This document shows positions 1-9,352 of a DNA stretch of 64,000 bases, in pieces. Below the pieces are notes generated by a model that was given only the letters and a program-made list of their open reading frames with translations, ran no database searches and had not been told where the DNA came from. Position 1 is the first letter of the stretch. Each line of letters opens with the position of its first letter. Location: contig NZ_DASUCC010000126.1 of assembly GCF_035762905.1 (NCBI RefSeq), forward strand, positions 13,475 to 77,474, read 5' to 3'. The DNA is from DASYTH01 sp035762905 (GTDB taxonomy: Bacteria; Actinomycetota; Actinomycetes; Mycobacteriales; Pseudonocardiaceae). Made by a program: the position numbers and the translations under genes.

Positions 1-1
1 G

Positions 2-1255
2 ACGGTCACGTTCACGACCAGCCCGGCCGTCGGTGGCTGTACTGGTGTCCCGGTCGCTGCCAGCGGCGCCGACGACGCCACCGCCACCTGCGCCATCACC
101 CTCGCCCCCGGCCAGACCGTGACCGTCAACGCCGCCTACACCGGCGACGCCACCTACAACTCCGCCACCGGCAACACCGACTTCCTGACCCTGCTCGTGC
201 CGGTGGTGACGGTGACGCCGGACGGACAGGGACCGGCGGGGACCGTGACCTTCACCGTGCGCGTGACCGGTGCCGGAGCGGACCCGACCGGGACGGTGGA
301 CGTCACGGCCTCGGCCGGGCTTGGTGGGTGCACCGCGCTCACCCTGATCCGAGGCACCTCCGGATCGACCGCGACCTGTTCCCTTTCGATACCGCCGGAC
401 GCCAGCGTGCTGGTCACCGCGACCTACTCCGGCGACACCAACTACGAAGCCGGTGTCCAGGGGCAGGCCGGCTACCAGACACCGACGGCGACCGTGGCCG
501 TGGCCGTTGTCGCGTCGGTTCCGCCCGGCGCGCCGGCGGGAACGACGTCGTTCACCGCAACGGTCACCAGCAGCGACGGCGGCACGCCGACCGGGACGGT
601 GACCATCACCGTGCAGACCGGCCTCTTCTCCGGGCCGCAGAGCTGCGTCGCCCCGCTGCAGCCCGGCCCCGGCCCGGGTCAGGCGAGCGGAACCTGCCCA
701 CTGGCGGTGGACCCGAACCAGACCTTCTCCGTCGCCGCGGTCTACAACGGCAGTGGCCACTACTTCGCCGGCACCGGCCAGGTGACCAACGCGCTCCGGG
801 CCACGCCCGTGGTGTCGCTGACGGCGGACGTGTCCTCCCCCGTTGCAGCCGGCACACCGGTGACCTTCACCGCCACGGTGACCGGCGACGCCGGCGGTGC
901 CAACCCGACCGGAACGGTGCGCTTCGAGGTGGCCGGAATGCCGGTCACCGGTTGCGAAAGCGTTCCGGTGGTCGCCGGAACGGCCAGGTGCACCGTGACG
1001 CTTCCGCCGGGCTCCCACCGGATCGTGGCGGGCTACAGCGGCGACGCCGGTTACCTGCCGGGCAGTGCCGAGATCGGCGAATACCTGGTCGGCGAAGCGC
1101 TGGCGTTGACCGGCTCGGCCGAGAACCTGGCCCGCACCGGCGCGGGCGTCGACAGCCTGCTGCTCGCGGCGCTGCTGCTGATCCTCGCCGGCGGAAGGAC
1201 CGCCGCGTTCGGAGCCACACGTCGAGGCCCGCGGCGCGGCTCGTGCGGCAGCTGA
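2..1255 (+). CDS. Ig-like repeat surface protein with C-terminal LAxTG sorting signal (5' end outside window)
   Basis: The reading frame is open from base 2, so the start lies upstream of the window and the gene is 5'-truncated here. The visible part is a chain of bacterial Ig-like (Big_3-type) domains of about 90-110 residues; each ends in a signature such as TYSGDTNY or GYSGDAGYL, and Cys pairs recur. The C-terminus holds LALTG (1099-1113) and LARTG (1127-1141), a hydrophobic stretch (LLLAALLLILAGG) and an Arg-rich tail, which is the layout of a cell-wall sorting signal. LAxTG is the known preference of class E sortases of high-GC actinobacteria. Role inferred: wall-anchored adhesin or stalk protein. 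It converges on the acetate kinase gene, the two stop codons being one base apart. Confidence 0.8.
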   Translation, partial: TVTFTTSPAVGGCTGVPVAASGADDATATCAITLAPGQTVTVNAAYTGDATYNSATGNTDFLTLLVPVVTVTPDGQGPAGTVTFTVRVTGAGADPTGTVDVTASAGLGGCTALTLIRGTSGSTATCSLSIPPDASVLVTATYSGDTNYEAGVQGQAGYQTPTATVAVAVVASVPPGAPAGTTSFTATVTSSDGGTPTGTVTITVQTGLFSGPQSCVAPLQPGPGPGQASGTCPLAVDPNQTFSVAAVYNGSGHYFAGTGQVTNALRATPVVSLTADVSSPVAAGTPVTFTATVTGDAGGANPTGTVRFEVAGMPVTGCESVPVVAGTARCTVTLPPGSHRIVAGYSGDAGYLPGSAEIGEYLVGEALALTGSAENLARTGAGVDSLLLAALLLILAGGRTAAFGATRRGPRRGSCGS

Positions 1256-1256
1256 G

Positions 1257-2333
1257 CTATCCGGAAACCACAGCCCGCGCTTGCCGCGCCATTTCGATAT
1301 CTTCCCGCGCCGCAATCACCAGGGTACGCACCCCGGCACCCGACGCCGTGATGTCAGTATCGCCGGACGCGGCCCGGTTGGCCGCGTCGTCCACCCGGAC
1401 GCCGAGGAAGCCCAACCCCGCCGCCGCGCCGGCCCGCACCGCCGGCTGATGCTCCCCGACCCCACCGGTGAATACCAGCACATCCAAGCCTGCCATCGCC
1501 GCCGCCATCCCGGCGATCTCGCGGCGCAGCCGGTGCAGGTAGACCTCGAACGCCAACGTCGCGTCCGGACCGGCGCCGAGGGTGCGCAGGTCGCCGGAAC
1601 CGCCGGTCAACCCGGCCAATCCGGCCCGGTGCTCCAGCGCGTCGGCGACCTCATCGGGAGCCAGGCCGGCACGTCGGATCAGCCACAACACCAGACCGGG
1701 ATCGACGGAGCCCGGCCGGGTGGCCATCACCAGACCCTCCAGCGGCGTGAACCCCATCGTGGTGTCGACCGACCGCCCCCCGGTCACCGCCGCCAGTGAC
1801 GCCCCCGACCCCAGATGGCAGCTCACCACCCGCGGGCCGGCCAACCCGACCAGCTCACTCGCCCGGCGCGCGGCGTACGCATGCGACAACCCGTGAAAAC
1901 CGTAGCGGCGCAACCCGAACCGCTCATTCCACTCCCGCGGCAGCGCATACGTCGCTGCCGCGGCCGGCAACCCGGCGTGGAACGTCGTGTCGAAACATGC
2001 CACCGCCGGGATCCCGGGCAGCACCGCGGCCATCGCGTCGATCCCGGCCACCCCACGCGATTGGTGCAACGGCGCCAACTCGGACAGCGCCGCGATCCGG
2101 TCCCGCACGTCCCCGGCGATGACCGTCGCACCGGTGAACTCCGCCCCACCGTGCACGATCCGGTGCACCACGACGTCCACAGTGGACACGGTGAACACGA
2201 ACCGGCGCAGCTCCGCCGTCTCGTCCCGGCCGGCCCAGGAATCCAGGTCCAGCGATCGGACCACGTGATCGGCCGGATCGAGCAGCCGCACCTTCAGGCT
2301 GGACGAACCGGCGTTGACGACCAGGACGTGCAT
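1257..2333 (-). CDS. ackA: acetate kinase
   Basis: Transfers phosphate from acetyl-phosphate to ADP, giving acetate and ATP. The 358-residue product opens with MHVLVVNAGSSSLK, the conserved N-terminal phosphate-binding motif of the family, followed by HRIVHGG, GFHGLSHAYAA and CHLGSGAS, all in the usual order. The ATG at 2333 is chosen because the conserved motif starts there; an upstream in-frame extension would run into the phosphoketolase gene. It starts 5 bases after the phosphoketolase stop, so the two are clearly one unit: phosphoketolase makes acetyl-phosphate and this enzyme harvests it as ATP. At 358 residues it is somewhat shorter than the usual ~400, but no motif is missing. Confidence 0.93.
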   Translation of the reverse strand: MHVLVVNAGSSSLKVRLLDPADHVVRSLDLDSWAGRDETAELRRFVFTVSTVDVVVHRIVHGGAEFTGATVIAGDVRDRIAALSELAPLHQSRGVAGIDAMAAVLPGIPAVACFDTTFHAGLPAAAATYALPREWNERFGLRRYGFHGLSHAYAARRASELVGLAGPRVVSCHLGSGASLAAVTGGRSVDTTMGFTPLEGLVMATRPGSVDPGLVLWLIRRAGLAPDEVADALEHRAGLAGLTGGSGDLRTLGAGPDATLAFEVYLHRLRREIAGMAAAMAGLDVLVFTGGVGEHQPAVRAGAAAGLGFLGVRVDDAANRAASGDTDITASGAGVRTLVIAAREDIEMARQARAVVSG

Positions 2334-2338
2334 CGCGC

Positions 2339-4741
2339 TCAGGCCGGCCAGGTCCAGTCCCGGACCGCCGGCAGATCCTCGCCGTAGGTCCGGATCCACT
2401 GATGGTGCCGTGCCCGCATGTCCTCCATCTGCTGGCGCAGCAACGCGGTCCGCGCGCCCAGCCGCGGCACCCGGTCCAGCACGTCGATCACCAGCCGGAA
2501 CCGGTCCATGTCATTGAGCACCAGCATGTCGAACGGCGTCGTCGTGGTGCCCTCCTCCTTGTACCCGCGGACGTGGATGTTGTGGTGGTTGGAGCGCCGG
2601 TAGGTCAGGCGGTGGATGAGCCAGGGGTAGCCGTGGTAGGCGAAGATCACCGGCCGGTCCACCGTGAACAGGGCGTCGAACTGGGCGTCGGTCATGCCGT
2701 GCGGGTGTTCGGTGTGTTGTTGCAGGCGCATGAGGTCGACCACGTTGACGACGCGCACCCGCAACTCGGGCAGGTGTTCGCGCAGCAGCGCGGTGGCGGC
2801 CATGATCTCCAGCGTCGGTGCGTCGCCGGCACACGCGAGTACCACGTCGGGCTGGCCGTCGTCGTTGCTGGCCCAGTCCCAGATGCCGGCGCCGCGAGTG
2901 CAGTGCAGGACGGCCTCGTCCATCGGCAACCAGTTCGGCGCCTCGTTCTTGCCGGCCACGATGACGTTGACGTAGTCCCGGCTGCGCAGGCAGTGGTCGG
3001 CAACGGACAGCAGGGTGTTGGTGTCCGGCGGCAGGTATACCCGGATCACCTCGGCCTTCTTGTTCATCACATGGTCGATGAAACCCGGGTCCTGGTGGGA
3101 GAAACCGTTGTGGTCCTGGCGCCACACATGCGAGGTGAGCAGATAGTTCAGCGACGCGATCGGCCGCCGCCATGGCAGCTGTTTGCTGGTCTTGAGCCAT
3201 TTCGCGTGCTGGTTGAACATCGAGTCGATGATGTGGATGAAGGCCTCGTAGCAGGAGAACAGCCCGTGCCGGCCGGTGAGCAGGTAACCCTCCAGCAGGC
3301 CCTGGCACATGTGCTCGGAGAGCATCTCCACCACCCGGCCGTCCCGGGACAGATGCTCGTCGACCGGCAGAACCTCGGCCTGCCACTGCTTTCCGGTGAC
3401 CTCGTACACCGCGTCGAGCCGGTTGGACGCGGTCTCGTCCGGCCCGAAGATCCGGAAGTTGCGGGCGGAGGTGTTGGCCCGCATCACCTCGCGCAGGAAC
3501 CGGCCGAGCACCCTGGTCGGCTCCGAGGTGGCACCGCCGGGCGGCTCGGCGGCCACGGCGAACTCCCGGAAGTCGGGCATCGCCAACGGATGCAGCAACA
3601 GCCCGCCGTTGGCGTGCGGGTTGCGGCCCATCCGCCGGTCACCGGCGGGCGCCGCGGACAGCACGTCGGCGACCGGACGACCGGCCTCGTCGAACAGCTC
3701 CTCCGGCCGGTACGAGCGCAGCCAGCTTTCCAGCGCTGCCAGGTGCTCCGGATTGTCCCGGACGCCGGCCAGCGGAACCTGGTGGGACCGCCAGGTGTCG
3801 GCCACCGGCACTCCGTCCACTTCGGACGGACCGGTCCAGCCCTTCGGTGAGCGCAGCACGATCATCGGCCAGCGCGGCCGGACCCCGTCGGCCCCGGACC
3901 GGGCGTCGTCCTGGATCCGCCGGATCTCGTCGACCACCGTGTCCAGCGTGGCCGCCATGTCCGAGTGCATCCACTCCGGATCGGACCCGGTGACGTAGTG
4001 CGGCGCGTAGCCGTAGCCGCGCAGCAGCGCGTCCAGCTCCTCGTGCGGGATCCGGGCCAGCACGGTCGGGTTGGCGATCTTGTAGCCGTTCAGGTGCAGG
4101 ATCGGCAGCACCGCCCCGTCGTGCACCGGGTCGAGGAACTTGTTGCCGTGCCAGCTGGTGGCCAGCGGCCCGGTCTCCGCCTCGCCGTCGCCGATCACGC
4201 AGGCCACGATCAGGTCCGGGTTGTCGAAAGCCGCGCCGTAGGCGTGTGCCAACGAGTAGCCCAGCTCACCGCCCTCGTGGATGGAGCCGGGCACCTCCGG
4301 CGCCACGTGGCTGGGCACCCCGCCGGGGAAGGAGAACTGACGAAACAGCGCCCGCATCCCGCGCTCGTCCCGGGACACCTCCGGGTAGCACTCGGAGTAG
4401 CTGCCCTCCAGCCAGGTGTGCGCCAGCAGCCCCGGCCCGCCGTGCCCGGGCCCGATCACGTAGATCATGTCCAGGTCCCGCAGCCGGATCAGCCGGTTGA
4501 GGTGGGCGTAGAGGAAGTTCAGCCCGGGCGTGGTGCCCCAATGCCCCAGCAGCCGCGGTTTGATGTGCTCGGCCCGCAGCGGCTCGCGCAGCAGGGGATT
4601 GTCCAACAGGTAGATCTGCCCGACGGCCAGATAGTTCGCCGCCCGCCACGCCGTGTCGATCCGGCGGAGCTCCGTCTGGTCTATCCCGGCCCTGGCCACC
4701 TCGGTCATACCGCCAGGCTTCCATACCCGGCTAGGGGTCAC
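2339..4741 (-). CDS. xfp: xylulose-5-phosphate/fructose-6-phosphate phosphoketolase
   Basis: Thiamine-diphosphate enzyme that splits xylulose-5-P (or fructose-6-P) with phosphate into acetyl-phosphate plus glyceraldehyde-3-P (or erythrose-4-P). At 800 residues it has full family length. It shows the N-terminal GHWGTTPGLNFLYAH block, the ThDP-binding GDGEAETGP motif near residue 185, LHLNGYKIANPT just after it, and the C-terminal HGYPWLIHRLTYRR block. The GTG start at 4741 overlaps the upstream sensor kinase stop as GTGA, a translational coupling signal; an ATG at 4708 (MTEVARAG) is the alternative and aligns better with shorter homologues. Its placement between a sensor kinase and ackA makes a three-gene operon centred on acetyl-phosphate. 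Confidence 0.93.
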   Translation of the reverse strand: MTPSRVWKPGGMTEVARAGIDQTELRRIDTAWRAANYLAVGQIYLLDNPLLREPLRAEHIKPRLLGHWGTTPGLNFLYAHLNRLIRLRDLDMIYVIGPGHGGPGLLAHTWLEGSYSECYPEVSRDERGMRALFRQFSFPGGVPSHVAPEVPGSIHEGGELGYSLAHAYGAAFDNPDLIVACVIGDGEAETGPLATSWHGNKFLDPVHDGAVLPILHLNGYKIANPTVLARIPHEELDALLRGYGYAPHYVTGSDPEWMHSDMAATLDTVVDEIRRIQDDARSGADGVRPRWPMIVLRSPKGWTGPSEVDGVPVADTWRSHQVPLAGVRDNPEHLAALESWLRSYRPEELFDEAGRPVADVLSAAPAGDRRMGRNPHANGGLLLHPLAMPDFREFAVAAEPPGGATSEPTRVLGRFLREVMRANTSARNFRIFGPDETASNRLDAVYEVTGKQWQAEVLPVDEHLSRDGRVVEMLSEHMCQGLLEGYLLTGRHGLFSCYEAFIHIIDSMFNQHAKWLKTSKQLPWRRPIASLNYLLTSHVWRQDHNGFSHQDPGFIDHVMNKKAEVIRVYLPPDTNTLLSVADHCLRSRDYVNVIVAGKNEAPNWLPMDEAVLHCTRGAGIWDWASNDDGQPDVVLACAGDAPTLEIMAATALLREHLPELRVRVVNVVDLMRLQQHTEHPHGMTDAQFDALFTVDRPVIFAYHGYPWLIHRLTYRRSNHHNIHVRGYKEEGTTTTPFDMLVLNDMDRFRLVIDVLDRVPRLGARTALLRQQMEDMRARHHQWIRTYGEDLPAVRDWTWPA

Positions 4742-6549
4742 ACATCGTCAGCGGTGGGTGAGGTGGGCAGGGAGATCCGCACCGCCGCGCCCTCGGCGCT
4801 GCCGGCGATCCGCAGCTCGCCGCCGTGCCGGCGGGCGATCGCCCTGGCCAGCGTCAGGCCGAGGCCGATGCCGATCCGGGCGCGCTCGTCGCCGGCCGAG
4901 AGATGGTCCGCGGTGCGCAGCGTGTCGCCGGACACGGTCAGCGTCCAGTACCGGCGGCCCAGCTCGCCGCGCAGGAAGATCCGCGAGGCCGGCCGGCCGG
5001 AGGCGAACGAGCCGGACACCACGTACCGGATCATGCGGTACAGCCAGTGCGGGTCGGCCTCCAGCGTGACGTCGGCGTCGTCGAACTTCTCCACGATCGA
5101 CACCCCGTACTGGGCGGCCTCGGTCCGCAGCGCGGCGAGCCCCTCGCCGAGCACCGAGCCGATCGGCACCCGTCGGGTCTCCAGCGGTAGCTGGCCGGCC
5201 TCGAACCGGGCCAGCAGCAGCAGGTCCTCGACGATGCTGAGCAGCCGAGTGTTGTTGCGGCGCAGCGCGTCCACCATGTCCACCGACAGCGGGGTGGCCC
5301 TGTCGTCCGAGTCGAGCAGCTCCAGCAGGCTGGACGCGGCGGTCAGCGGGGTGCGCAGCTCGTGCGAGACGGTGGCCAGGAACTCGTTCTTGAGCAGGGC
5401 GAGGTCGGCCAGCTCCCGGTTGCGCGCCTCGAGGGCGTGCTGCGCGGCCACCCGGCCGGTGACCTCCCGGCCGACCAGGAAGTGGCCGCGGATCACACCG
5501 TCGATGTCGATCGGCAGGTAGTCCGCCTCGATCACCACGCCGTCCGGGAAGTGCAGTTCCTCGCCGTAGACCGGCTTGCGGCCGGAGATGCTGCGGTCGG
5601 CGAAGTCGGCGGCGATCCGCAGTACCTCGCGGGAGGCAAGGCCGCGCTCGGCCAGCTCGGCCAGCTCGGCCACCGAGCAGCCGATCACCGCCTGCAACGG
5701 GGCCTGGAACCGCATGATCTGCAGTGCCTTGGGGTTGATCTCGGCCAGCCGCATGTTCTCGTCGACCACCAGGATGGCCACGTCGATCGCGTCGATCAGG
5801 GTGCGCAGCCGGGCCGAGCCGACCCGCTGGCTGTACTCGGTCTCGCGCAGGTAGGTGACGTCGTTGGCATAGCTGACCACGCCGCGCACCGCCGGGTTGT
5901 CGCACAGGTTGCGCATCACCACGTGTGCGTGCCGCCACTGGTCGTCGGCGCCGAACAGCCGGACGTCCACCTCGGCGTGGTCGCCGGACTCCGCGACGAG
6001 TTGCTGGCGGAGCTCGGCCAGCCGGCGCCGGTCGTCCGGGTGCACCCGCTCCGGCGCCATCGCCAGGCCCTCGATGGACGGGGCGCCCCGGCTGGACCAG
6101 CGCGCGGTGCCGTCGGGGTCGTGCACGGCGATGAGGAACGGCGCGTGCCGGCCGAGCGCGCGGAAGAACTCGAGCTGGTCGTCGGGGTGCGGGGTCTCGC
6201 TGGGGGCCGGCTCGATGACCACGTCCGCGGGCCCGATCTCCCACAGCCGCACGGCCATCGCCTCGGCCAGCAGACCGAGCGCCTGCACCACGTCCGGGCG
6301 GACCGAGTTCGGGCCCTTCAGGTGCAGCACGTGTGCCGGGCCGATGGTGATCTTGGTGGGGAAGGCGTCGAGCCGTTCGTCCCGTTCGGTCAGCCGGGCA
6401 CCGGTGATACCGGGGACGGAGCGCAGGCCGCGGACCACCTCGGGCACGACGACCGTGCCGGGCAGGGCCGAGTCGGCCAGCGTGGCCAGCAGCGCGCCGA
6501 TCCGCTTGGCCAGCGGTTCCGGCCAGGTCTCGACCAACTCCTGTTCCAC
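4738..6549 (-). CDS. PAS-domain sensor kinase with degenerate ATP-binding domain
   Basis: A 603-residue cytoplasmic sensor: an unassigned N-terminal domain (1-105), two PAS-like regions (about 120-230 and 240-370) and a HisKA dimerisation helix with phospho-acceptor His396 in VSHELRTP. The C-terminal HATPase region is unusual. The N-box lacks its Asn (IRYVVSGSFASG), the DxGxG G1 box is not found, and only a glycine-rich GIGLGL remains. Catalytic autophosphorylation is therefore doubtful; it may act as a pseudokinase or be phosphorylated in trans. Start GTG at 6549, preceded by GGAGGT about 10 bases upstream. It is divergent from an intact kinase at 6.77 kb and coupled by GTGA to the phosphoketolase gene. 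Confidence 0.85.
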   Translation of the reverse strand: MEQELVETWPEPLAKRIGALLATLADSALPGTVVVPEVVRGLRSVPGITGARLTERDERLDAFPTKITIGPAHVLHLKGPNSVRPDVVQALGLLAEAMAVRLWEIGPADVVIEPAPSETPHPDDQLEFFRALGRHAPFLIAVHDPDGTARWSSRGAPSIEGLAMAPERVHPDDRRRLAELRQQLVAESGDHAEVDVRLFGADDQWRHAHVVMRNLCDNPAVRGVVSYANDVTYLRETEYSQRVGSARLRTLIDAIDVAILVVDENMRLAEINPKALQIMRFQAPLQAVIGCSVAELAELAERGLASREVLRIAADFADRSISGRKPVYGEELHFPDGVVIEADYLPIDIDGVIRGHFLVGREVTGRVAAQHALEARNRELADLALLKNEFLATVSHELRTPLTAASSLLELLDSDDRATPLSVDMVDALRRNNTRLLSIVEDLLLLARFEAGQLPLETRRVPIGSVLGEGLAALRTEAAQYGVSIVEKFDDADVTLEADPHWLYRMIRYVVSGSFASGRPASRIFLRGELGRRYWTLTVSGDTLRTADHLSAGDERARIGIGLGLTLARAIARRHGGELRIAGSAEGAAVRISLPTSPTADDV

Positions 6550-6771
6550 TTCGATATCACCTCCTCGGCTTCACTCGAACGTGGTACATAGTGGATTCTA
6601 AGCCGCGAGTCGTCGCACAATTGCCCGACCACGCGCCATGCACATGTCCTTTCGAGTGAACCAAGAACACCACTGCAGATCGGTAGTGCCTGGGGTGCGG
6701 AGCGGTCGTACCTTGAACGGAAGAGCACGCCAGGAATCGCGCGGCCAATGGTGCACAAAGGGGATGCGCGG
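6550..6771. promoter_or_regulatory. divergent intergenic region with a 10-bp inverted repeat
   Basis: This gap separates the two divergent sensor kinase genes and must hold both promoters. It contains TTCACTCGAA (6570-6579) and its exact reverse complement TTCGAGTGAA (6651-6660), 71 bases apart. I could not assign a -35/-10 pair with confidence. Its AT content is higher than the flanking genes. No small ORF with a ribosome-binding site is evident. Confidence 0.4.
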
Positions 6772-8634
6772 GTGAGCGAACCGAACCGCAGCACGGTGCG
6801 CGCCGATGCGGCCGCCGTTCAGGTCGTCGACCTCGTGGTCAAGGCGGCCGAGCTGCTGTCCGGTCCGAACCAGACGGACGACCCGCTGGACGAGCTGGCG
6901 GCGGTGTTGCGCGCCACACAAGGCATCCACGCCGTCTCCCGGCGACCGCGCACCGTGGCGTCCATCTGGGACGCCAGCCGCGACCTGCCCGGTCAGCGCA
7001 CCCCGACGGCCACCCAGGTCTCCTCCTGGGCGGGGCAGCGGCAGCGCCATCTGATCGGGGCGTCGTCCCGCGGCGTCGGCCCGGACCTGCTCGTGGTCGA
7101 TCTGGCCCGGCCCGGCGACGACGATTGGGTCGGCCCCGGGCAACTGCACCGGCTGACCTCGGCGCTCACCGTGATCGAGTCGGCCACCAGTGCGGGCGGC
7201 CGGCCGGCCGACGGTCCGAGCGAATGGCTGTTGCGACATGGCCGGTCCATTGTGGTCCAGCTCATGCCGGAAAGCTGGGTCGTGCGCTCGGACGCGATGA
7301 CCCGGGTGCTCGGCTACCCACGCTCGTTCGTCCCGGTCCAGGCGCCACTGTCGCTGGTGGACCCCAGGGACCGCACCGCCGCCCTGCGCGCCTACGTCGA
7401 GGTGCTCACCGGCCGGCGCACCGACCACACCGTGGATCTGCGGGTGCGGGCCGCGGACGGCGGCAGCCGGGTGCTGGAGACGACGTTCGTGAACCTGCTC
7501 TCCGCGCCCGGCGTGCACTCGGTGGTGCTGTACGGGGAGGACGTCACCGAGCAGCGGGCCGAGCGGGCGCGCACCCGGGAGTTGGTCAACGGCGCGCTCA
7601 GCGCGCTGTTGGTGGTGGACGAGCGCGGCCGGATCCGGCTGGTCAACGACCACTTCACCCGGCTGTTCGGCACCCGGGCCGGCGGGTGGATCGGCGCGCA
7701 CCAGGAGGACGCGCTGCGTGCGGTCGCGGCGATCTGCCTGGACGAGCCGGGCGTGGCGCGCCGCCTGCGGCCCTACACCACCGCCAACAAGCGCCGGGCC
7801 ACCCAGCTCGACCTGGCCGACGGGCGCGTGGTGGAGCTCAGCCGGGCACCGCTGGAGGACGGCGGCGCCAGCCTCGGCTCGCTGTGGGCGTTCCTGGACG
7901 TCAGCCTGGACATCTCCCGGCGGCAGGACCAGCCGGACGAGGCCGTGCAGAACCGGATCCTGGCCACCGTCTCGCACGAGCTGCGCACCCCGCTCACCGC
8001 CGTGCTCAGCTTCGCCGAACTGCTCGGCGATCCGCACATGGGGCCGCTCAACGAGGGCCAGCAGAGTGCCTGCGACGTGATCGCCCGCAACACCAAACGC
8101 CTGTTGACCCTGGTGGACGACCTGCTGTTGCTGGCCCGGCTGGAGAGCGGGCAGCATCCGCTGCGCGCCCGGGCGCTGGACCTCGCCCAGCTGGTCACCG
8201 ACACGGTGGCCCAGCACCAGATCGAGGCCGAGGAGGCCGGCATCACCCTGCTGTGCGTGGCGCTGCCCGGCCCGGATCTGTCCGGTGACCCCAACCGGCT
8301 GCAACAGGTGATCGACAACCTGGTCGGCAACGCGATCAAGTTCAGTCCGGCGAGCAGCACGGTGCAGGTGCGGGCCGGTCACCACGGCGACCGGTGGACC
8401 ATCGAGGTGGCCGACTCCGGGATCGGCATCCCGGAGGGGGAGTTGACCTCGATCACCCGGGGGTTCAAGCGCGGCTCCAACGCGTTGTCCGCCGGGATTC
8501 CGGGCAGCGGCATCGGGCTCGCGGTCTGCCGGGAGCTGGTCGAGCTGCACGGCGGCACGTTGGACATTCGCAGTGTGGTGGACGTGGGTACCACCGTGCG
8601 GATCACGTTGCCCGACCAAGGGAGTGCGCCATGA
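6772..8634 (+). CDS. PAS-domain sensor histidine kinase
   Basis: A hybrid-free histidine kinase of 620 residues. N-terminal sensor region of unassigned fold, PAS domains (about 160-290 and 290-385, the second after a short ELVNGALSALLVVDERG linker), HisKA with His402 in VSHELRTP, then a complete HATPase: N-box NLVGNAIKF, G1 DSGIGI, F-box and G2 GSGIGL. No transmembrane segment is apparent, so it should sense a cytoplasmic signal. GTG at 6772 is chosen because AAAGGGG lies 8-9 bases before it; ATG at 6748 would add eight residues and has a weaker site. The stop overlaps the start of the response regulator gene (ATGA), so they form a cognate pair. The ligand is not deducible. Confidence 0.9.
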   Translation: MSEPNRSTVRADAAAVQVVDLVVKAAELLSGPNQTDDPLDELAAVLRATQGIHAVSRRPRTVASIWDASRDLPGQRTPTATQVSSWAGQRQRHLIGASSRGVGPDLLVVDLARPGDDDWVGPGQLHRLTSALTVIESATSAGGRPADGPSEWLLRHGRSIVVQLMPESWVVRSDAMTRVLGYPRSFVPVQAPLSLVDPRDRTAALRAYVEVLTGRRTDHTVDLRVRAADGGSRVLETTFVNLLSAPGVHSVVLYGEDVTEQRAERARTRELVNGALSALLVVDERGRIRLVNDHFTRLFGTRAGGWIGAHQEDALRAVAAICLDEPGVARRLRPYTTANKRRATQLDLADGRVVELSRAPLEDGGASLGSLWAFLDVSLDISRRQDQPDEAVQNRILATVSHELRTPLTAVLSFAELLGDPHMGPLNEGQQSACDVIARNTKRLLTLVDDLLLLARLESGQHPLRARALDLAQLVTDTVAQHQIEAEEAGITLLCVALPGPDLSGDPNRLQQVIDNLVGNAIKFSPASSTVQVRAGHHGDRWTIEVADSGIGIPEGELTSITRGFKRGSNALSAGIPGSGIGLAVCRELVELHGGTLDIRSVVDVGTTVRITLPDQGSAP

Positions 8635-9341
8635 CGAAGATTCTCGCGGTGGAGGACGAGCCGGACATCGTGCTCGCCCTGCGGCTGGTGTTCGAGCGCG
8701 CCGGATACCAGTTCATCTCCTCCTCCGACGGCCGGACCGGGCTGCGCATGGTGCACGAGGAGAAGCCGGACCTGGTGCTGCTCGACATCGGACTGCCCGG
8801 AATGGACGGTTGGACCGTGCTGGAGCGGATCCGGGACCTGGCCGATCTGCCGGTGCTGATGATCAGCGCGCACGGCCAGGAGTCGGACAAGGTGCGCGGG
8901 TTGCGGGCCGGGGCGGACGACTACGTGACCAAGCCGTTCACCAACAACGAGCTGCTGGCCCGGGCGGAGGCGCTGCTGCGCAGGTCGGCGCGCCCGGCGG
9001 AGCAGGCCGCGGACTGGGCCGACTACTACGACGACGGGCTGGTGCGGATCAACCGCAAGGCGCGGGCGGTGCACGTCAACACGGATGCGGGGGAGCGGGA
9101 GGTGCAGCTGACCAACACCGAGTTCCGGCTGCTCAACGTGCTGGTCAAGCACGCCGGGGCGGTGTTGTCGGCGCAGCAGCTGCTGGCCAACGCCTGGGAC
9201 GATCCGACCGGACTGGCGCCGGACCGGGTGAAGTTCGCGGTACTGCGGCTGCGTCGCAAGCTCGGCTGGGACAACGCCGGGACGTCGTCGCCGATCAAGG
9301 CCGTGCGCGGGGTCGGATACCGCTACGACCGGCCGGGCTGA
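8631..9341 (+). CDS. OmpR/PhoB-family response regulator
   Basis: A 236-residue transcription regulator. The receiver domain has the acidic pair in AVEDEPD, phospho-acceptor Asp52 in LLDIGLPGMDGW and the conserved Lys in YVTKPFTNNEL. The C-terminal half is a winged helix (VQLTNTEFRLLNVLVKHAG through RGVGYRYD). The ATG overlaps the kinase stop by ATGA, so the pair is co-translated. Targets are unknown; candidates by proximity are its own divergent region (6550-6771) and the flagellar genes to the right. Confidence 0.93.
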   Translation: MTKILAVEDEPDIVLALRLVFERAGYQFISSSDGRTGLRMVHEEKPDLVLLDIGLPGMDGWTVLERIRDLADLPVLMISAHGQESDKVRGLRAGADDYVTKPFTNNELLARAEALLRRSARPAEQAADWADYYDDGLVRINRKARAVHVNTDAGEREVQLTNTEFRLLNVLVKHAGAVLSAQQLLANAWDDPTGLAPDRVKFAVLRLRRKLGWDNAGTSSPIKAVRGVGYRYDRPG

Positions 9342-9352
9342 CGCGGGGTCCA

